NCBI GenBank assembly: GCA_018883425.1
Contig: VFQY01000006.1
Coordinates: 1-58,147 of the forward strand
Source: Candidatus Omnitrophota bacterium
GTDB taxonomy: Bacteria > Omnitrophota > Omnitrophia > Omnitrophales > Aquincolibacteriaceae
Direction of reading: 5' to 3'
Length of the DNA: 58,147 nt
The translations under genes were made by a program, and so were the position numbers. Positions 26,896 through 34,929 of this stretch are shown here, in pieces (position 1 is the first letter of the stretch; every line of letters begins with the position of its first letter). Under the pieces are notes generated by a model. It was not told the DNA's origin. It worked only from the letters and a program-made list of their open reading frames with translations, and ran no database searches.

Positions 26896-27077
26896 GCCGC
26901 GGCCCCTGGCTGTGTTCCCTCCCGGCGGGGTTCTGCACCCAGTTCTTGCCCCGGAGCTTTTCGGGTCCCCTGCAAATCCCGCCCGACAGCCGACACTGCG
27001 GCGAACAGAAGGGACGCCAGAATCATCGCCATCAGAAAATCCGTGAAGGCAAAACCTCGAGAGTCACGCGGTGTCAT
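26883..27077 (-). CDS. very short prepilin-like protein (possibly a remnant)
   Basis: 64 residues from an ATG at 27077; no clear ribosome-binding site is seen. Near residue 7 it reads RGFAFTDFLMAMILASLLFAAVSAVG: basic leader, Gly at -1, Phe at +1, an acidic residue at +5 (Asp instead of Glu) and a hydrophobic helix, as in type IV prepilins. The remaining 30 residues are Gly/Pro/Arg-rich and unlike a folded pilin head. It may be a decayed pseudopilin, a mini-pilin or chance. The rest of 26826-27185 holds the trxA promoter and no other gene. Confidence 0.4.
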   Translation of the reverse strand: MTPRDSRGFAFTDFLMAMILASLLFAAVSAVGRDLQGTRKAPGQELGAEPRREGTQPGAAAGQR

Positions 27078-27185
27078 AGGCCTGCGGTCCGTTGAACGTT
27101 TGACGCGAGACCTTATCATACGGGGAAGGCGGACGGGCATCAAGCTGAGTTTGGGGCCCTCGAGGCCCCTCCCTCGGGGATTTTC

Positions 27186-27575
27186 TTACGCTGCATCCTC
27201 TTCGTTCTTATGCTCGAAAACATTCTGAATCGCCTCGAGCAGTTCCGCGACAAAGGGTTTATTGATCACATCTTCGGCACCGTTCTGCAGGGCCTTACGG
27301 ATAAACTCCTCGTCCTGACAAGCCGTGAACATGATGACGGGAATCAGGCAGGTCAGCGGGTCCTCTTTCAGGCGCCGGCACACCTCATATCCGTCCAGTC
27401 CGGGCATGAGAATGTCGAGCAGGATGAGGTCCGGCTTGGCCGTTTTGGCTTTCTCGAGAGCTTCAAGACCGCTCGCCGCCGATTCGACATCGTACTTTTT
27501 AGCTTTCAGACGGCTGACCATAATTTTCGAAATCATGGGTTCATCATCGACAAAAAGAATTTTTTTTTGGGCCAT
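27186..27575 (-). CDS. single-domain response regulator
   Basis: 129 residues, only a receiver domain: acidic pair at DDE 10-12, phospho-acceptor Asp54 in LILLDILMPGLDG, Thr in MFTA and Lys in INKPF. There is no output domain. It follows the hybrid kinase by 14 bases and probably receives phosphate from it or acts as a phosphorelay or protein-interaction partner (CheY/DivK/Spo0F style). A GGAG site directly precedes the ATG. Confidence 0.92.
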   Translation of the reverse strand: MAQKKILFVDDEPMISKIMVSRLKAKKYDVESAASGLEALEKAKTAKPDLILLDILMPGLDGYEVCRRLKEDPLTCLIPVIMFTACQDEEFIRKALQNGAEDVINKPFVAELLEAIQNVFEHKNEEDAA

Positions 27576-27589
27576 ATCTCCTCGCTTTT

Positions 27590-30298
27590 TTAGGCAATTT
27601 TACGGTTTTCCAGCTCGGCGTTTCCAGGCGTTCGCCCGTAACTTTCGAGAAATTGATGCAGCTTGTTTTTCACGGCTTCGGAAATTCCGATGAACCTCAG
27701 ACCAATCTCAAAAGGCTCGCCCTTGGCGCATTCGCGGACCCATGCCACCATGGATTGGAGCTTGAGCTGTCCGTGATCTTCAGGAAGCCGGATCACGGCT
27801 TCGACAAGGTTTCCGACCGCAAGTTTTTTGGAGGCAAAAATCTTCGCGCCGCATTCACTCAGGTCCGCCGAAACGGCTTTTCTCGCCGGCCCTCGGCCCG
27901 TCTTGAGCTGTACCGGCATGCGCATTTCAACGCGGACTGCAGCCCGCCGCTCAATCCCGCCGCCTTGGGAGGCCGCCGAGAAACGCGCCCCCGAAAGAAG
28001 ATCTTCGGTTGAATGGGCATCGTCCGGATAGCAGGAAACGCCCACATGAATGACAAAGGGATTAGCGCCGTCCTGCTGAACCTTGCGGATCAGGCCGTGC
28101 AGCTCATTCTGAAGGATTTCAGCAAACTCCAGAGACTTCTCCTTGCCCATTCCCGGAAGCACCACAAGGGCTTCATCCGATCCGTTTAAATAAATGTCCT
28201 GATCGTCCTCAAGAGACTCTCGGCGGACTTTCTGAATAAATTTTCTGAGGACGTACTGAGGTTTCAATCCGCCAGGCGCAGTTTCAAAATGACGGGGCCG
28301 GAAGAGCTTGATCAGGAGAATGGAAAGCTTCTGCGACCCGTTCATATCGTGCTGAATGTTTTCCTTGGCCGCGCCATCGGCATCCATGCGCGGAAGACTG
28401 AAGATGAAGCGGCTTCCGGCGCCCGGTTGAGATTCGACCGAGATTTTACCTTGGTGCATCTCAACGAAGCTTTTGCAGATCGCAAGTCCCAGTCCCGTGC
28501 CCTTGATGCCGGGACCTTCCGTGCGCCCGATCTGAACAAACTTTCCGAAGAGTTTCGGCAGACTTTGCGCGCTGATCCCGATGCCTGTATCCTCGACCGT
28601 GACGCGCACCTCTTCCGGAGTCCTCTCCACTTTGAGCGTGATCCTCCCGCCTTCGGGGGTAAATTTGTAAGCATTCACCAGAAGGTTGGTCAGAACCTGT
28701 TTGATTTTTTCGGGGTCGCAGAAAGCTTCAACACTGTCGTCGGGGACATCCGCGTAAATTTCAAGACGTTTGTTGCGCACCAGCGGCTGATACTCGAGGA
28801 CAAGCTGTTCGGCAAGCTCCTTGAAATCAACCCAGCTCTTTTTGAGAACGACTTTTCCGGATTCGATTTTGGAAATATCCAAAAGGTCATTGATGATTGC
28901 GCCCAGGCGGTCGAGTTCGTCGAGGGCAATTCCCAAAAACTCTTTTTGATCCGCGCTGATATTGCCCAGGATGCCCTCATGGACCTGAGAAACGCTTTCA
29001 CGGATGGACGTCAGGGGCGTGCGCAGTTCATGCGAGACGGTCGAAACAAACTCCGTCTTAGTTCGGTCAAGTTCTTTCTCTTTCGTCAGATCGCGGAAAA
29101 TGCTGATAACGCCCGTGAGCTTCCCGTCGAGAACAACGGGCGAAGCGGTGATCTGAACGGGCAGTTCCGTCTTATCTTTGAAGATATAGCTGCCGGCCGC
29201 AAGAGCCCGGCGCCCTGTTTTCAAAACCTGCTCCACAGGATGCTGGCCCTCAGCAATTTTTTGTCCGCTTTCCTCCTGAATGGCGATCTCAGAGACCAGA
29301 TTTTTTCCAATCACTTCGCGGCCGGGCCAGCGGAACATCAAAATGGCTTGACGGTTCACGAGCGTAATGCGCCCCGTTTCATCCGTGAGAACCAGCCCCT
29401 CACCAATGCCTGCGAGAATAGCCTCGTCTTTGGCAATGTCCTTGCGGATTTGGGCATTGGCCCTTTCCAGCTGACGCGTATACGCTTTGAGTTCCTCTGT
29501 GGCCTTTCTCTTTTCCGTGATATCGGCGCCGAAAAGCAGAACTTCCCCGCGCCCTTCGCCCTCTTGCTGAATCGGATTGATACTGAAGCCCAAAAGCCGA
29601 GGTTCCCCTTCGCTTCGCAAGTAGGGAATGTCATCGACCGAAACGGGATTGTTTTCGGAAAGACAAACACGAATGGCACGGTCGATGAAATCAAAACTCC
29701 AGCCGATCGGACAATCTGCCAACTGACGTCCGACGGCATACTCCGCCGACACGCCGAACACCTTCTCAGCCGCTCGATTCCAATGCGTCACAATCCCATC
29801 ATGCCTCACCCCGATCAGAATCGAACCGATCGAACTCAAAAGATGCTGCTGCCGATTGCGGTTCTGCGACGGAGGCTGATCGGAGTCAGCTCGGCGTTTC
29901 TCATGATTTCCGAGCACGCGAACGTAGCGGACCGTGGCGGCAACAAGCTCAGGGCTGAGGGCCGATTTGATGAGGTGCTGCTTGGCCCCTTTGCGCAACG
30001 CCGCGGAAACCTGCGGCTCCTGCCCCGGCTCGGCAAGGACAATCACCGGAAAGGTCATGGCCCGATCCGCGATACTTTGAAGGAAGGACAAACTGTCCTT
30101 GCCGGGAAGCTCGGCATCCAGGAAGCAGACGTCGCAGGGAAAATCCTGAAGCACCCGCATGGCCTGCTCGGCCGAGCAAGCTTCCGCGATGGAACAATCC
30201 CCCTCGAGAAAACGCTTTCGGATTGTCTTCTCGACGCTGGCTCGTTCAGCGTCATCATGCATGACGAGCAAGAAATACATTTTGTTTTCGTCGCTCAC
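27590..30298 (-). CDS. hybrid sensor kinase: receiver, two PAS, HisKA, HATPase, degenerate GGDEF, PilZ
   Basis: 902 residues, GTG start with GAGGG. No transmembrane helix, so it is cytosolic. Receiver 8-125 (Asp61 in VCFLDAELPGKD). PAS 150-262 and coiled coil 262-295. PAS 295-408. HisKA with His423 (STVSHELRTPLTS). ATPase 530-637 (NLLVNAYKF, DTGIGIS, GTGLGLA). Residues 655-775 resemble GGDEF but the motif reads NGSDEA, so cyclase activity is unlikely. PilZ 783-886 has both c-di-GMP motifs: R785-x3-R789 (RAAVR) and D812-L-S-E-C-G817. The kinase may therefore sense c-di-GMP directly. It is preceded by a small HTH gene and followed by a lone receiver. The overall architecture is one I do not recognise from named systems. 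Confidence 0.88.
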   Translation of the reverse strand: MSDENKMYFLLVMHDDAERASVEKTIRKRFLEGDCSIAEACSAEQAMRVLQDFPCDVCFLDAELPGKDSLSFLQSIADRAMTFPVIVLAEPGQEPQVSAALRKGAKQHLIKSALSPELVAATVRYVRVLGNHEKRRADSDQPPSQNRNRQQHLLSSIGSILIGVRHDGIVTHWNRAAEKVFGVSAEYAVGRQLADCPIGWSFDFIDRAIRVCLSENNPVSVDDIPYLRSEGEPRLLGFSINPIQQEGEGRGEVLLFGADITEKRKATEELKAYTRQLERANAQIRKDIAKDEAILAGIGEGLVLTDETGRITLVNRQAILMFRWPGREVIGKNLVSEIAIQEESGQKIAEGQHPVEQVLKTGRRALAAGSYIFKDKTELPVQITASPVVLDGKLTGVISIFRDLTKEKELDRTKTEFVSTVSHELRTPLTSIRESVSQVHEGILGNISADQKEFLGIALDELDRLGAIINDLLDISKIESGKVVLKKSWVDFKELAEQLVLEYQPLVRNKRLEIYADVPDDSVEAFCDPEKIKQVLTNLLVNAYKFTPEGGRITLKVERTPEEVRVTVEDTGIGISAQSLPKLFGKFVQIGRTEGPGIKGTGLGLAICKSFVEMHQGKISVESQPGAGSRFIFSLPRMDADGAAKENIQHDMNGSQKLSILLIKLFRPRHFETAPGGLKPQYVLRKFIQKVRRESLEDDQDIYLNGSDEALVVLPGMGKEKSLEFAEILQNELHGLIRKVQQDGANPFVIHVGVSCYPDDAHSTEDLLSGARFSAASQGGGIERRAAVRVEMRMPVQLKTGRGPARKAVSADLSECGAKIFASKKLAVGNLVEAVIRLPEDHGQLKLQSMVAWVRECAKGEPFEIGLRFIGISEAVKNKLHQFLESYGRTPGNAELENRKIA

Positions 30299-30315
30299 GG
30301 TGAAGCCCTCTTTGT

Positions 30316-30552
30316 TTACGCGGCTTTCTTTCTGGGACGCGAATATCTCTGGTTCATGTCATTACGAATCCATTGATCGAGGACATCTTTACGAAAACGC
30401 CAGCTTCCGCCGATCTTGGCTGCCGGTATTTTCCGTTCTTGGATCAGCCGGTAGATCGTCAGGTAGTGAAGCCCTAGGTAGTCTGCGACCTCCTGGAGCG
30501 TCAAAATCTCAGGCATCGGCTGACCTTGGGAATTACTCTCATAAGGTTCCAT
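30316..30552 (-). CDS. small excisionase/BldC-like helix-turn-helix protein
   Basis: 78 residues from ATG 30552 with AAGGAG. LTLQEVADYLGLHYLTIYRLIQERKIPAAKIGGSWRFRKDVLDQWI is the winged HTH_17/MerR-like domain of the excisionase and BldC family, with a basic C-terminal tail. No integrase or other mobile-element gene is near, so a chromosomal regulator is more likely than an excisionase. It is the first gene of the kinase/receiver operon and lies just downstream of an AT-rich motif that recurs before a second kinase operon. It may bind both (inference). Confidence 0.88.
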   Translation of the reverse strand: MEPYESNSQGQPMPEILTLQEVADYLGLHYLTIYRLIQERKIPAAKIGGSWRFRKDVLDQWIRNDMNQRYSRPRKKAA

Positions 30553-30579
30553 GGGTTCTCCTTATTGCAAGGTTTTGTT

Positions 30580-30606
30580 CGTTATAACCTTACATAAGGA
30601 TTATGC
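30580..30606 (-). promoter_or_regulatory. AT-rich motif, copy 1, upstream of the HTH/kinase operon
   Basis: The plus strand reads CGTTATAA directly followed by CCTTACATAAGGATTATGC. It contains the inverted repeat CCTTA-CA-TAAGG and three TTAnnnA-type half sites. It is nearly identical to 45372-45404, where six extra bases separate the two blocks. It lies 28-54 bases upstream of the HTH gene, where a promoter or operator is expected. The surrounding spacer 30553-30713 is otherwise AT-rich and gene-free. Confidence 0.55.
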
Positions 30607-30713
30607 CTAAAGCAAATAATTGAGCTAAATTAATTAATAATGATTGTTTTTTGGAGGTATTGGCATCTGCCTGGATTAGTTTAAATTATGCCTCGGAAAT
30701 GACTTGGAGAAAA

Positions 30714-31361
30714 TCAATCCGCGCCCGAAGAGGGGCAAAGGGAGCGGATTTCACAGTTGAGACAATCCGGCTTCCGGGCCCGGCAGCGGGCTCGTCCATG
30801 GTGAATGATGAGATGGGAGTATTCCGTCCAGGCTGTCTCGGGAACGATCGGCATCAAGTCCAGTTCGATTTTCACCGGGTCCTGACGCCGCGTCAGACCC
30901 AAGCGGTTGCTCAGGCGGATCATGTGCGTATCGACGGTGAGTCCCGGGATACCAAAGGCGTTGCCGAGAATGACGTTGGCCGTTTTGCGGCCGACGCCCG
31001 GCAGCGTGACTAGCTCATCCAGAGACCGGGGGACCTGTCCGCCGAAGGCATTTTCGATTCTGCCGGCAGCCCCGCGGATGTTTTTCGCCTTGTTCTTGTA
31101 GAATCCCGTACTGCGGATTAGAGCCTCGATCTCTTGGGGATCCGCGTCCGCGTAGGCGCGCGCGCTGCGGTATTTTTTAAAGAGCGCGGGCGTGACCTGG
31201 TTGACGCGCTCATCGGTGCACTGCGCCGAGAGAATCGTCGCTACCAGCAATTCCAGCGGGTTGGAATATTCCAGAGCACAGCGGGCATGCGGGTAGGCCC
31301 GGCGCAAACGCGCCAGAATCTTGCCCGCACGGACTTTCTTTTCTTTTCCGCTTTCCCGCAT
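30714..31361 (-). CDS. nth: endonuclease III
   Basis: 215 residues. The helix-hairpin-helix LPGVGRKTANVILG contains the catalytic lysine, and the catalytic Asp is in TVDTHMIRL. The C-terminal [4Fe-4S] loop is C-x6-C-x2-C-x5-C (CRARKPDCLNCEIRSLC). It is a DNA glycosylase/AP lyase that removes oxidised pyrimidines in base excision repair. ATG 31361 with a GGGGAG site. Divergent from the EamA transporter; the 171-base spacer (31362-31532) shows nothing recognisable. Confidence 0.97.
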   Translation of the reverse strand: MRESGKEKKVRAGKILARLRRAYPHARCALEYSNPLELLVATILSAQCTDERVNQVTPALFKKYRSARAYADADPQEIEALIRSTGFYKNKAKNIRGAAGRIENAFGGQVPRSLDELVTLPGVGRKTANVILGNAFGIPGLTVDTHMIRLSNRLGLTRRQDPVKIELDLMPIVPETAWTEYSHLIIHHGRARCRARKPDCLNCEIRSLCPSSGAD

Positions 31362-31532
31362 GGCAGCACTCCCCGCTTCCGGGTGCGAATTCTATCACAG
31401 TTCCGGGCGGATGATTCCTGGATGGTTTTTAAGCTTGCGCTCCTCTTGTTTTTTCGCTAGCTTGTCGCCTTCAAACGCCGGGCGCAAAACGCGCTTCCGG
31501 CCTCTTGAGTCTCCCCTCGGATCCCAAAAATC

Positions 31533-32492
31533 ATGCAATATTCCAAAACGCGTCTTTCGGCTGTCCGCCTGATGATCTTTGCCGCCCTAGCATTCTCGGT
31601 CATGGTTCTGAGCGTCAAAAAACTGAGCGCTTATCTGCCCAGCATGGAGATCGTTTTCATCCGCAGTCTTCTGGGCTGTCTGCTGGTTCTCGCGGCGGCG
31701 AGAGTCCAAAAAATTTCAGTCTCAGGTTTCAGCCGCGGGAGACTCGCCCTGAGAGGCCTCTACGGCTTCGCGGCTTTGGCCCTGCACTTTTACACAATCT
31801 CCAAGCTTCCCCTGGGAACCGCAGTTCTTTTGAATTACACGGCGCCGCTTTTTATTCTCGTGTTTTCCCTTTTTTTTCTCAGAGAAAAAACTCACCCCGC
31901 GGTTCCCCTGCTTGTCGGCCTGAGTTTTTTCGGAGTTTTTCTCCTCATCGAGGGCGGCCTGGGCATCTGGGGAGCGGATGCCTTCTGGGGAATCTTATCA
32001 GCCGTTTTCTCATCCTTCGCTTACCTGACTATTTCCTCGCTCAAGAGGCGCGAGAAACCGCTGACGATCGTCTTTTATTTCACAGCCATTTCAACGCTGG
32101 GCTCATCTGTCTGTTTTCTGGACGGGTTTGTTTGGCCGAAGGCTGCGGATTGGCCCTACCTTGCCGGAGTGGCCCTGGGCTCTTATTACGGTCAGCTCTG
32201 GATGACAATCGCTCTGCGCCGGGCGCCAGCCTCTCTGGTCAGTCCCTTTTCCTACCTGACCCCGCTCCTATCCTTTTTCTACGGACTGATTTTCTTCGGG
32301 GAAAAAATTGCTCCGCTGTCTTTGGCGGGGGCGGTGACGATCATTGTGGGCGGTTGTCTTCTCTCTCACTACGGGACCTTGAGAAAGCCCAGCCGCTCCG
32401 CTTGGATCAAACCGCGGGAGGAATCTCCGGATACTCGGTTTTCTTCAGAGCAAAGACCAGATAACCTGCCGTCACAATCGCCGCTCCGATAA
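31533..32492 (+). CDS. EamA/DMT-family permease
   Basis: 319 residues with about ten hydrophobic helices in two EamA repeats (about 10-138 and 150-282), typical of drug/metabolite transporters such as RhaT and YdcZ relatives. The substrate is unknown. The last 35 residues, after the final helix, are hydrophilic (RKPSRSAWIKPREE onward) and are encoded in DNA that also encodes the C-terminus of the convergent DUF1189-like gene. The ATG has only a weak ribosome-binding site. Confidence 0.87.
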   Translation: MQYSKTRLSAVRLMIFAALAFSVMVLSVKKLSAYLPSMEIVFIRSLLGCLLVLAAARVQKISVSGFSRGRLALRGLYGFAALALHFYTISKLPLGTAVLLNYTAPLFILVFSLFFLREKTHPAVPLLVGLSFFGVFLLIEGGLGIWGADAFWGILSAVFSSFAYLTISSLKRREKPLTIVFYFTAISTLGSSVCFLDGFVWPKAADWPYLAGVALGSYYGQLWMTIALRRAPASLVSPFSYLTPLLSFFYGLIFFGEKIAPLSLAGAVTIIVGGCLLSHYGTLRKPSRSAWIKPREESPDTRFSSEQRPDNLPSQSPLR

Positions 32493-33210
32493 AACCGAAC
32501 GGAATCTGAGAGACCGCGGGAATCATCCACCGCAATTCGATCAGGGTCGATGCCGTCAAAGCGAAGCATGACACGTTGAGCGCAGGTGCATAGTCGAGGG
32601 GTTCGCGCCGGGTCCGCGCGATGAAGAAAGCCGGAAGAGAGAAAAGAACGGCTTCACCCGCTTTCAGCACGAAAAGAAGAGGCCATGCCAAAGCCGCGGG
32701 AACTGCAAAAATCCAGGGCCGGATCTTTCCGTAAAATTCCCGCAGGCGGGCGCCGTCCCAGAAGACGGCAAGCTGATCCGGCTTAAGATCCCGTTCCGAA
32801 CGGGTCAGACTGTGAATGCGCATCCCCCCGCGCCCGTCACGCACGTAGAGCTTGCGGGACGTCACATAAACGGCGGCGTCTCCCATTTCATCTTCGGAGA
32901 GCTCCGTCCGGGTCATGTCGATCACGGCCATGAGCCCGTAGTCAGGATGCACCATCGCGTAAGGGCTTGGACCATCCATGACAAGCCCCTCGGGCGTCCA
33001 GGTCATGGGCGGCATCTCCGAGGCCGCCCACTCGGAAAAAGCATCCGCCCGGGGGAGAATAAAACCGGCGAAAACCACCGCAAAAAGAATCGTTAAACAA
33101 CCGCTGAGGTAGACCAGATAAAGGATCCCCTGCCTCAGGGAACTGCCGATAACGTCTCGGTAAAAATCCGCGCTGAAGAGGGCGTAATAGGGTGCGGTAA
33201 GGATCCGCAT
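32407..33210 (-). CDS. DUF1189-like membrane protein
   Basis: 267 residues with hydrophobic helices near residues 25-50, 165-195, 205-225 and 230-255, and an extracytoplasmic region between the first two (MTWTPEGLVMDGPSPYAMVHPDYGLMAVIDMTRTEL). The layout fits the DUF1189 family of unknown function. The ATG overlaps the greA stop (TAATG), so it is probably co-translated with greA. Its last 86 bases overlap the convergent EamA gene. Confidence 0.7.
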   Translation of the reverse strand: MRILTAPYYALFSADFYRDVIGSSLRQGILYLVYLSGCLTILFAVVFAGFILPRADAFSEWAASEMPPMTWTPEGLVMDGPSPYAMVHPDYGLMAVIDMTRTELSEDEMGDAAVYVTSRKLYVRDGRGGMRIHSLTRSERDLKPDQLAVFWDGARLREFYGKIRPWIFAVPAALAWPLLFVLKAGEAVLFSLPAFFIARTRREPLDYAPALNVSCFALTASTLIELRWMIPAVSQIPFGFIGAAIVTAGYLVFALKKTEYPEIPPAV

Positions 33211-33686
33211 TAAGCCCCGTAGGTAATTTCGAGAATCTCGAGTTTGATCATGCCCGCGGGCACTTTAATTTCCACGATTTCGCGAACAGCCTTGCCGAGA
33301 AGTCCCCGGCCGATCGGTGAAACAACCGAGATTTTTCCGGCTTCGAAGTTCATCTCATCCTGCGTCACGAGGGTATACTGAAAGGTATCCCCGCTCGTGT
33401 GGTTTTTCACCCTGATCGTGGCTCCTAAATAGGCCTTGTCGGACTGAATATCCTTCAAATCCACGACCGTTGCGCGGGACAGACGCTCTTCAAGAGAGGC
33501 AATTCGGCCTTCAAGATGCGACTTGGCATCCTTGGCCGCATCGTACTCGGAATTTTCCCGGAGATCGCCGTGCGCGCGCGCTTTTTCCAGGGCGTTGGCG
33601 GCTTCCATGCGCTTGGTCGTTTTGAGATACTGCAATTCCTGGAGGAGCTTTTCGTAGCCCTCTTTCGTGAGAATCACTTTTTCCAT
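33210..33686 (-). CDS. greA: transcription elongation factor GreA
   Basis: 158 residues. The N-terminal coiled coil carries the acidic tip GDLRENSEYDAAK that reaches into the RNA-polymerase secondary channel and triggers cleavage of backtracked RNA. The C-terminal FKBP-like domain ends with VSPIGRGLLGKAVREIVEIKVP. Normal length. First gene of a pair with the DUF1189-like gene. Confidence 0.97.
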   Translation of the reverse strand: MEKVILTKEGYEKLLQELQYLKTTKRMEAANALEKARAHGDLRENSEYDAAKDAKSHLEGRIASLEERLSRATVVDLKDIQSDKAYLGATIRVKNHTSGDTFQYTLVTQDEMNFEAGKISVVSPIGRGLLGKAVREIVEIKVPAGMIKLEILEITYGA

Positions 33687-33792
33687 GGGATCAGAATCTG
33701 CCCTTCTTTCTGTGAAATGCGTTTGAAAATTTCCGGCTCATAAGCTACCACAATCATCGGCGCGCGGGAAGCCTCTATCTTCCCAATCCTTC

Positions 33793-34821
33793 TCAGGCGG
33801 CGACGAAGCGCTGGTAAAGACTCATGGCGCGCTGGGGATCTTCAGTGCCTTCGATGATGGCCCTCCCGTTTCTAAAAACAGTGATCTCGTAGGGCTCCAC
33901 AGAGATATTCATCAGGTAGGGATTGAAGGAAATTTCGGCTTGCCCGCTGAGACGCTCCGCCATCTCACGGAAATCAATCGGCAGTTCGGAAACCAAACAA
34001 ATCTGTACCGCGTTGCGTCCGGACAAAGCCAGCCTCTTTTCCGAAGTCTCCGGAAAGAGATACGGATAATCCTCGCAGGAACAGCCGCTGCACGGCAGAT
34101 TTTCAAGATGGGACACGGCGATGGATTTGAAAAACCGGCTCCAAACATCCACTTTCCAAATGCGGCGGTCCACGCGCTCACCCCATCCTGCCAAAATTTT
34201 GACAGCTTCCGTGGCTTGGAAGGAGGCTATCCGGTGAGCCGCCGAGACCAGGCTGCCGCTCGGATCGCAGATTTGCGTCTCGGCACGGCGGGGTTCGCAT
34301 CCGAAGAGGCAGCGCAGACAGGGAGGATCTTCGGGAAAAACCGCATAAGCCATGCCTTCGGTGCGCCGGGCAAATCCGAAAATCCAGGGTTTGCCTTTGT
34401 AGAGGGCGTAATCATTGAGGAGAAAGCGGGTCTCGAAATTATCGGTTCCGTCAAGAATGAGATCGGCGCCGCCGAGAAGATCTTCCGCGCTCAGAGCGCT
34501 GACATCTGCGACCAGAGCTTCAGTCCGTGTGCCGGGACTCAGCCGGGAGAGGGCTTGCTGAAGGGCAACCGCTTTGGGCAATTTGGTCAGCGGCCGGATG
34601 TCATCCGCCGCAGCCCGGTTTGTGCGCAACGAGTCCCGGTCGATCAGACGCAGGGTTCCGATTCCGGCGCGGCTCAGCATGTGCGCCGCCATCGAGCCCA
34701 AGGGGCCGAGCCCGACAATCGCAACGCAGGCCTGCGACAGGCGTCTTTGACCCTCATGGCCGGCTTCTTGAACAATCCTTTGCCGGTAATGCCTGCTGTA
34801 CTCTCTCATGCGTTCATCCAC
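33793..34821 (-). CDS. ThiF/MoeB-family adenylyltransferase
   Basis: 342 residues if started at GTG 34821; an ATG at 34809 is equally possible. The E1-like domain shows the ATP loop VAIVGLGPLGSMAAHML, DRDSLRTNRAAADD and DGTDNFETRFLLNDY, and Cys pairs CLRCLFGC and CSGCSC for zinc. The C-terminal 70 residues (FNPYLMNISVEPYEITVFRNGRAIIEGTEDPQRAMSLYQRF) are an extension found on some ThiF-like proteins. It should adenylate a ThiS/MoaD-type carrier. Nearby thiC makes a thiamine role attractive, but the window holds no thiS or thiG. It is a diverged paralogue of the gene at 23254-24411 and lacks its rhodanese domain. Confidence 0.82.
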   Translation of the reverse strand: MDERMREYSRHYRQRIVQEAGHEGQRRLSQACVAIVGLGPLGSMAAHMLSRAGIGTLRLIDRDSLRTNRAAADDIRPLTKLPKAVALQQALSRLSPGTRTEALVADVSALSAEDLLGGADLILDGTDNFETRFLLNDYALYKGKPWIFGFARRTEGMAYAVFPEDPPCLRCLFGCEPRRAETQICDPSGSLVSAAHRIASFQATEAVKILAGWGERVDRRIWKVDVWSRFFKSIAVSHLENLPCSGCSCEDYPYLFPETSEKRLALSGRNAVQICLVSELPIDFREMAERLSGQAEISFNPYLMNISVEPYEITVFRNGRAIIEGTEDPQRAMSLYQRFVAA

Positions 34822-34929
34822 GGAAAAAAACCATCACGTCAAGACGCTTCGCAGCCTTCCCGGCAATCGCCGGTTCCATGCGAATTATGCTCGGCATTTT
34901 TGAGATTCGCAAATCAGAACGAAAAAAAG

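Noticed and set aside
28289-30376. 695-residue open frame on the plus strand opposite the hybrid kinase
   Set aside because: It mirrors the codon pattern of the kinase, has no recognisable domain and no ribosome-binding site. The minus-strand frame has clear kinase motifs.
30316-30552. Excisionase-type HTH as a sign of an integrated element
   Set aside because: No integrase, attachment-site repeats or cargo genes were seen nearby. The gene is joined to a kinase operon.
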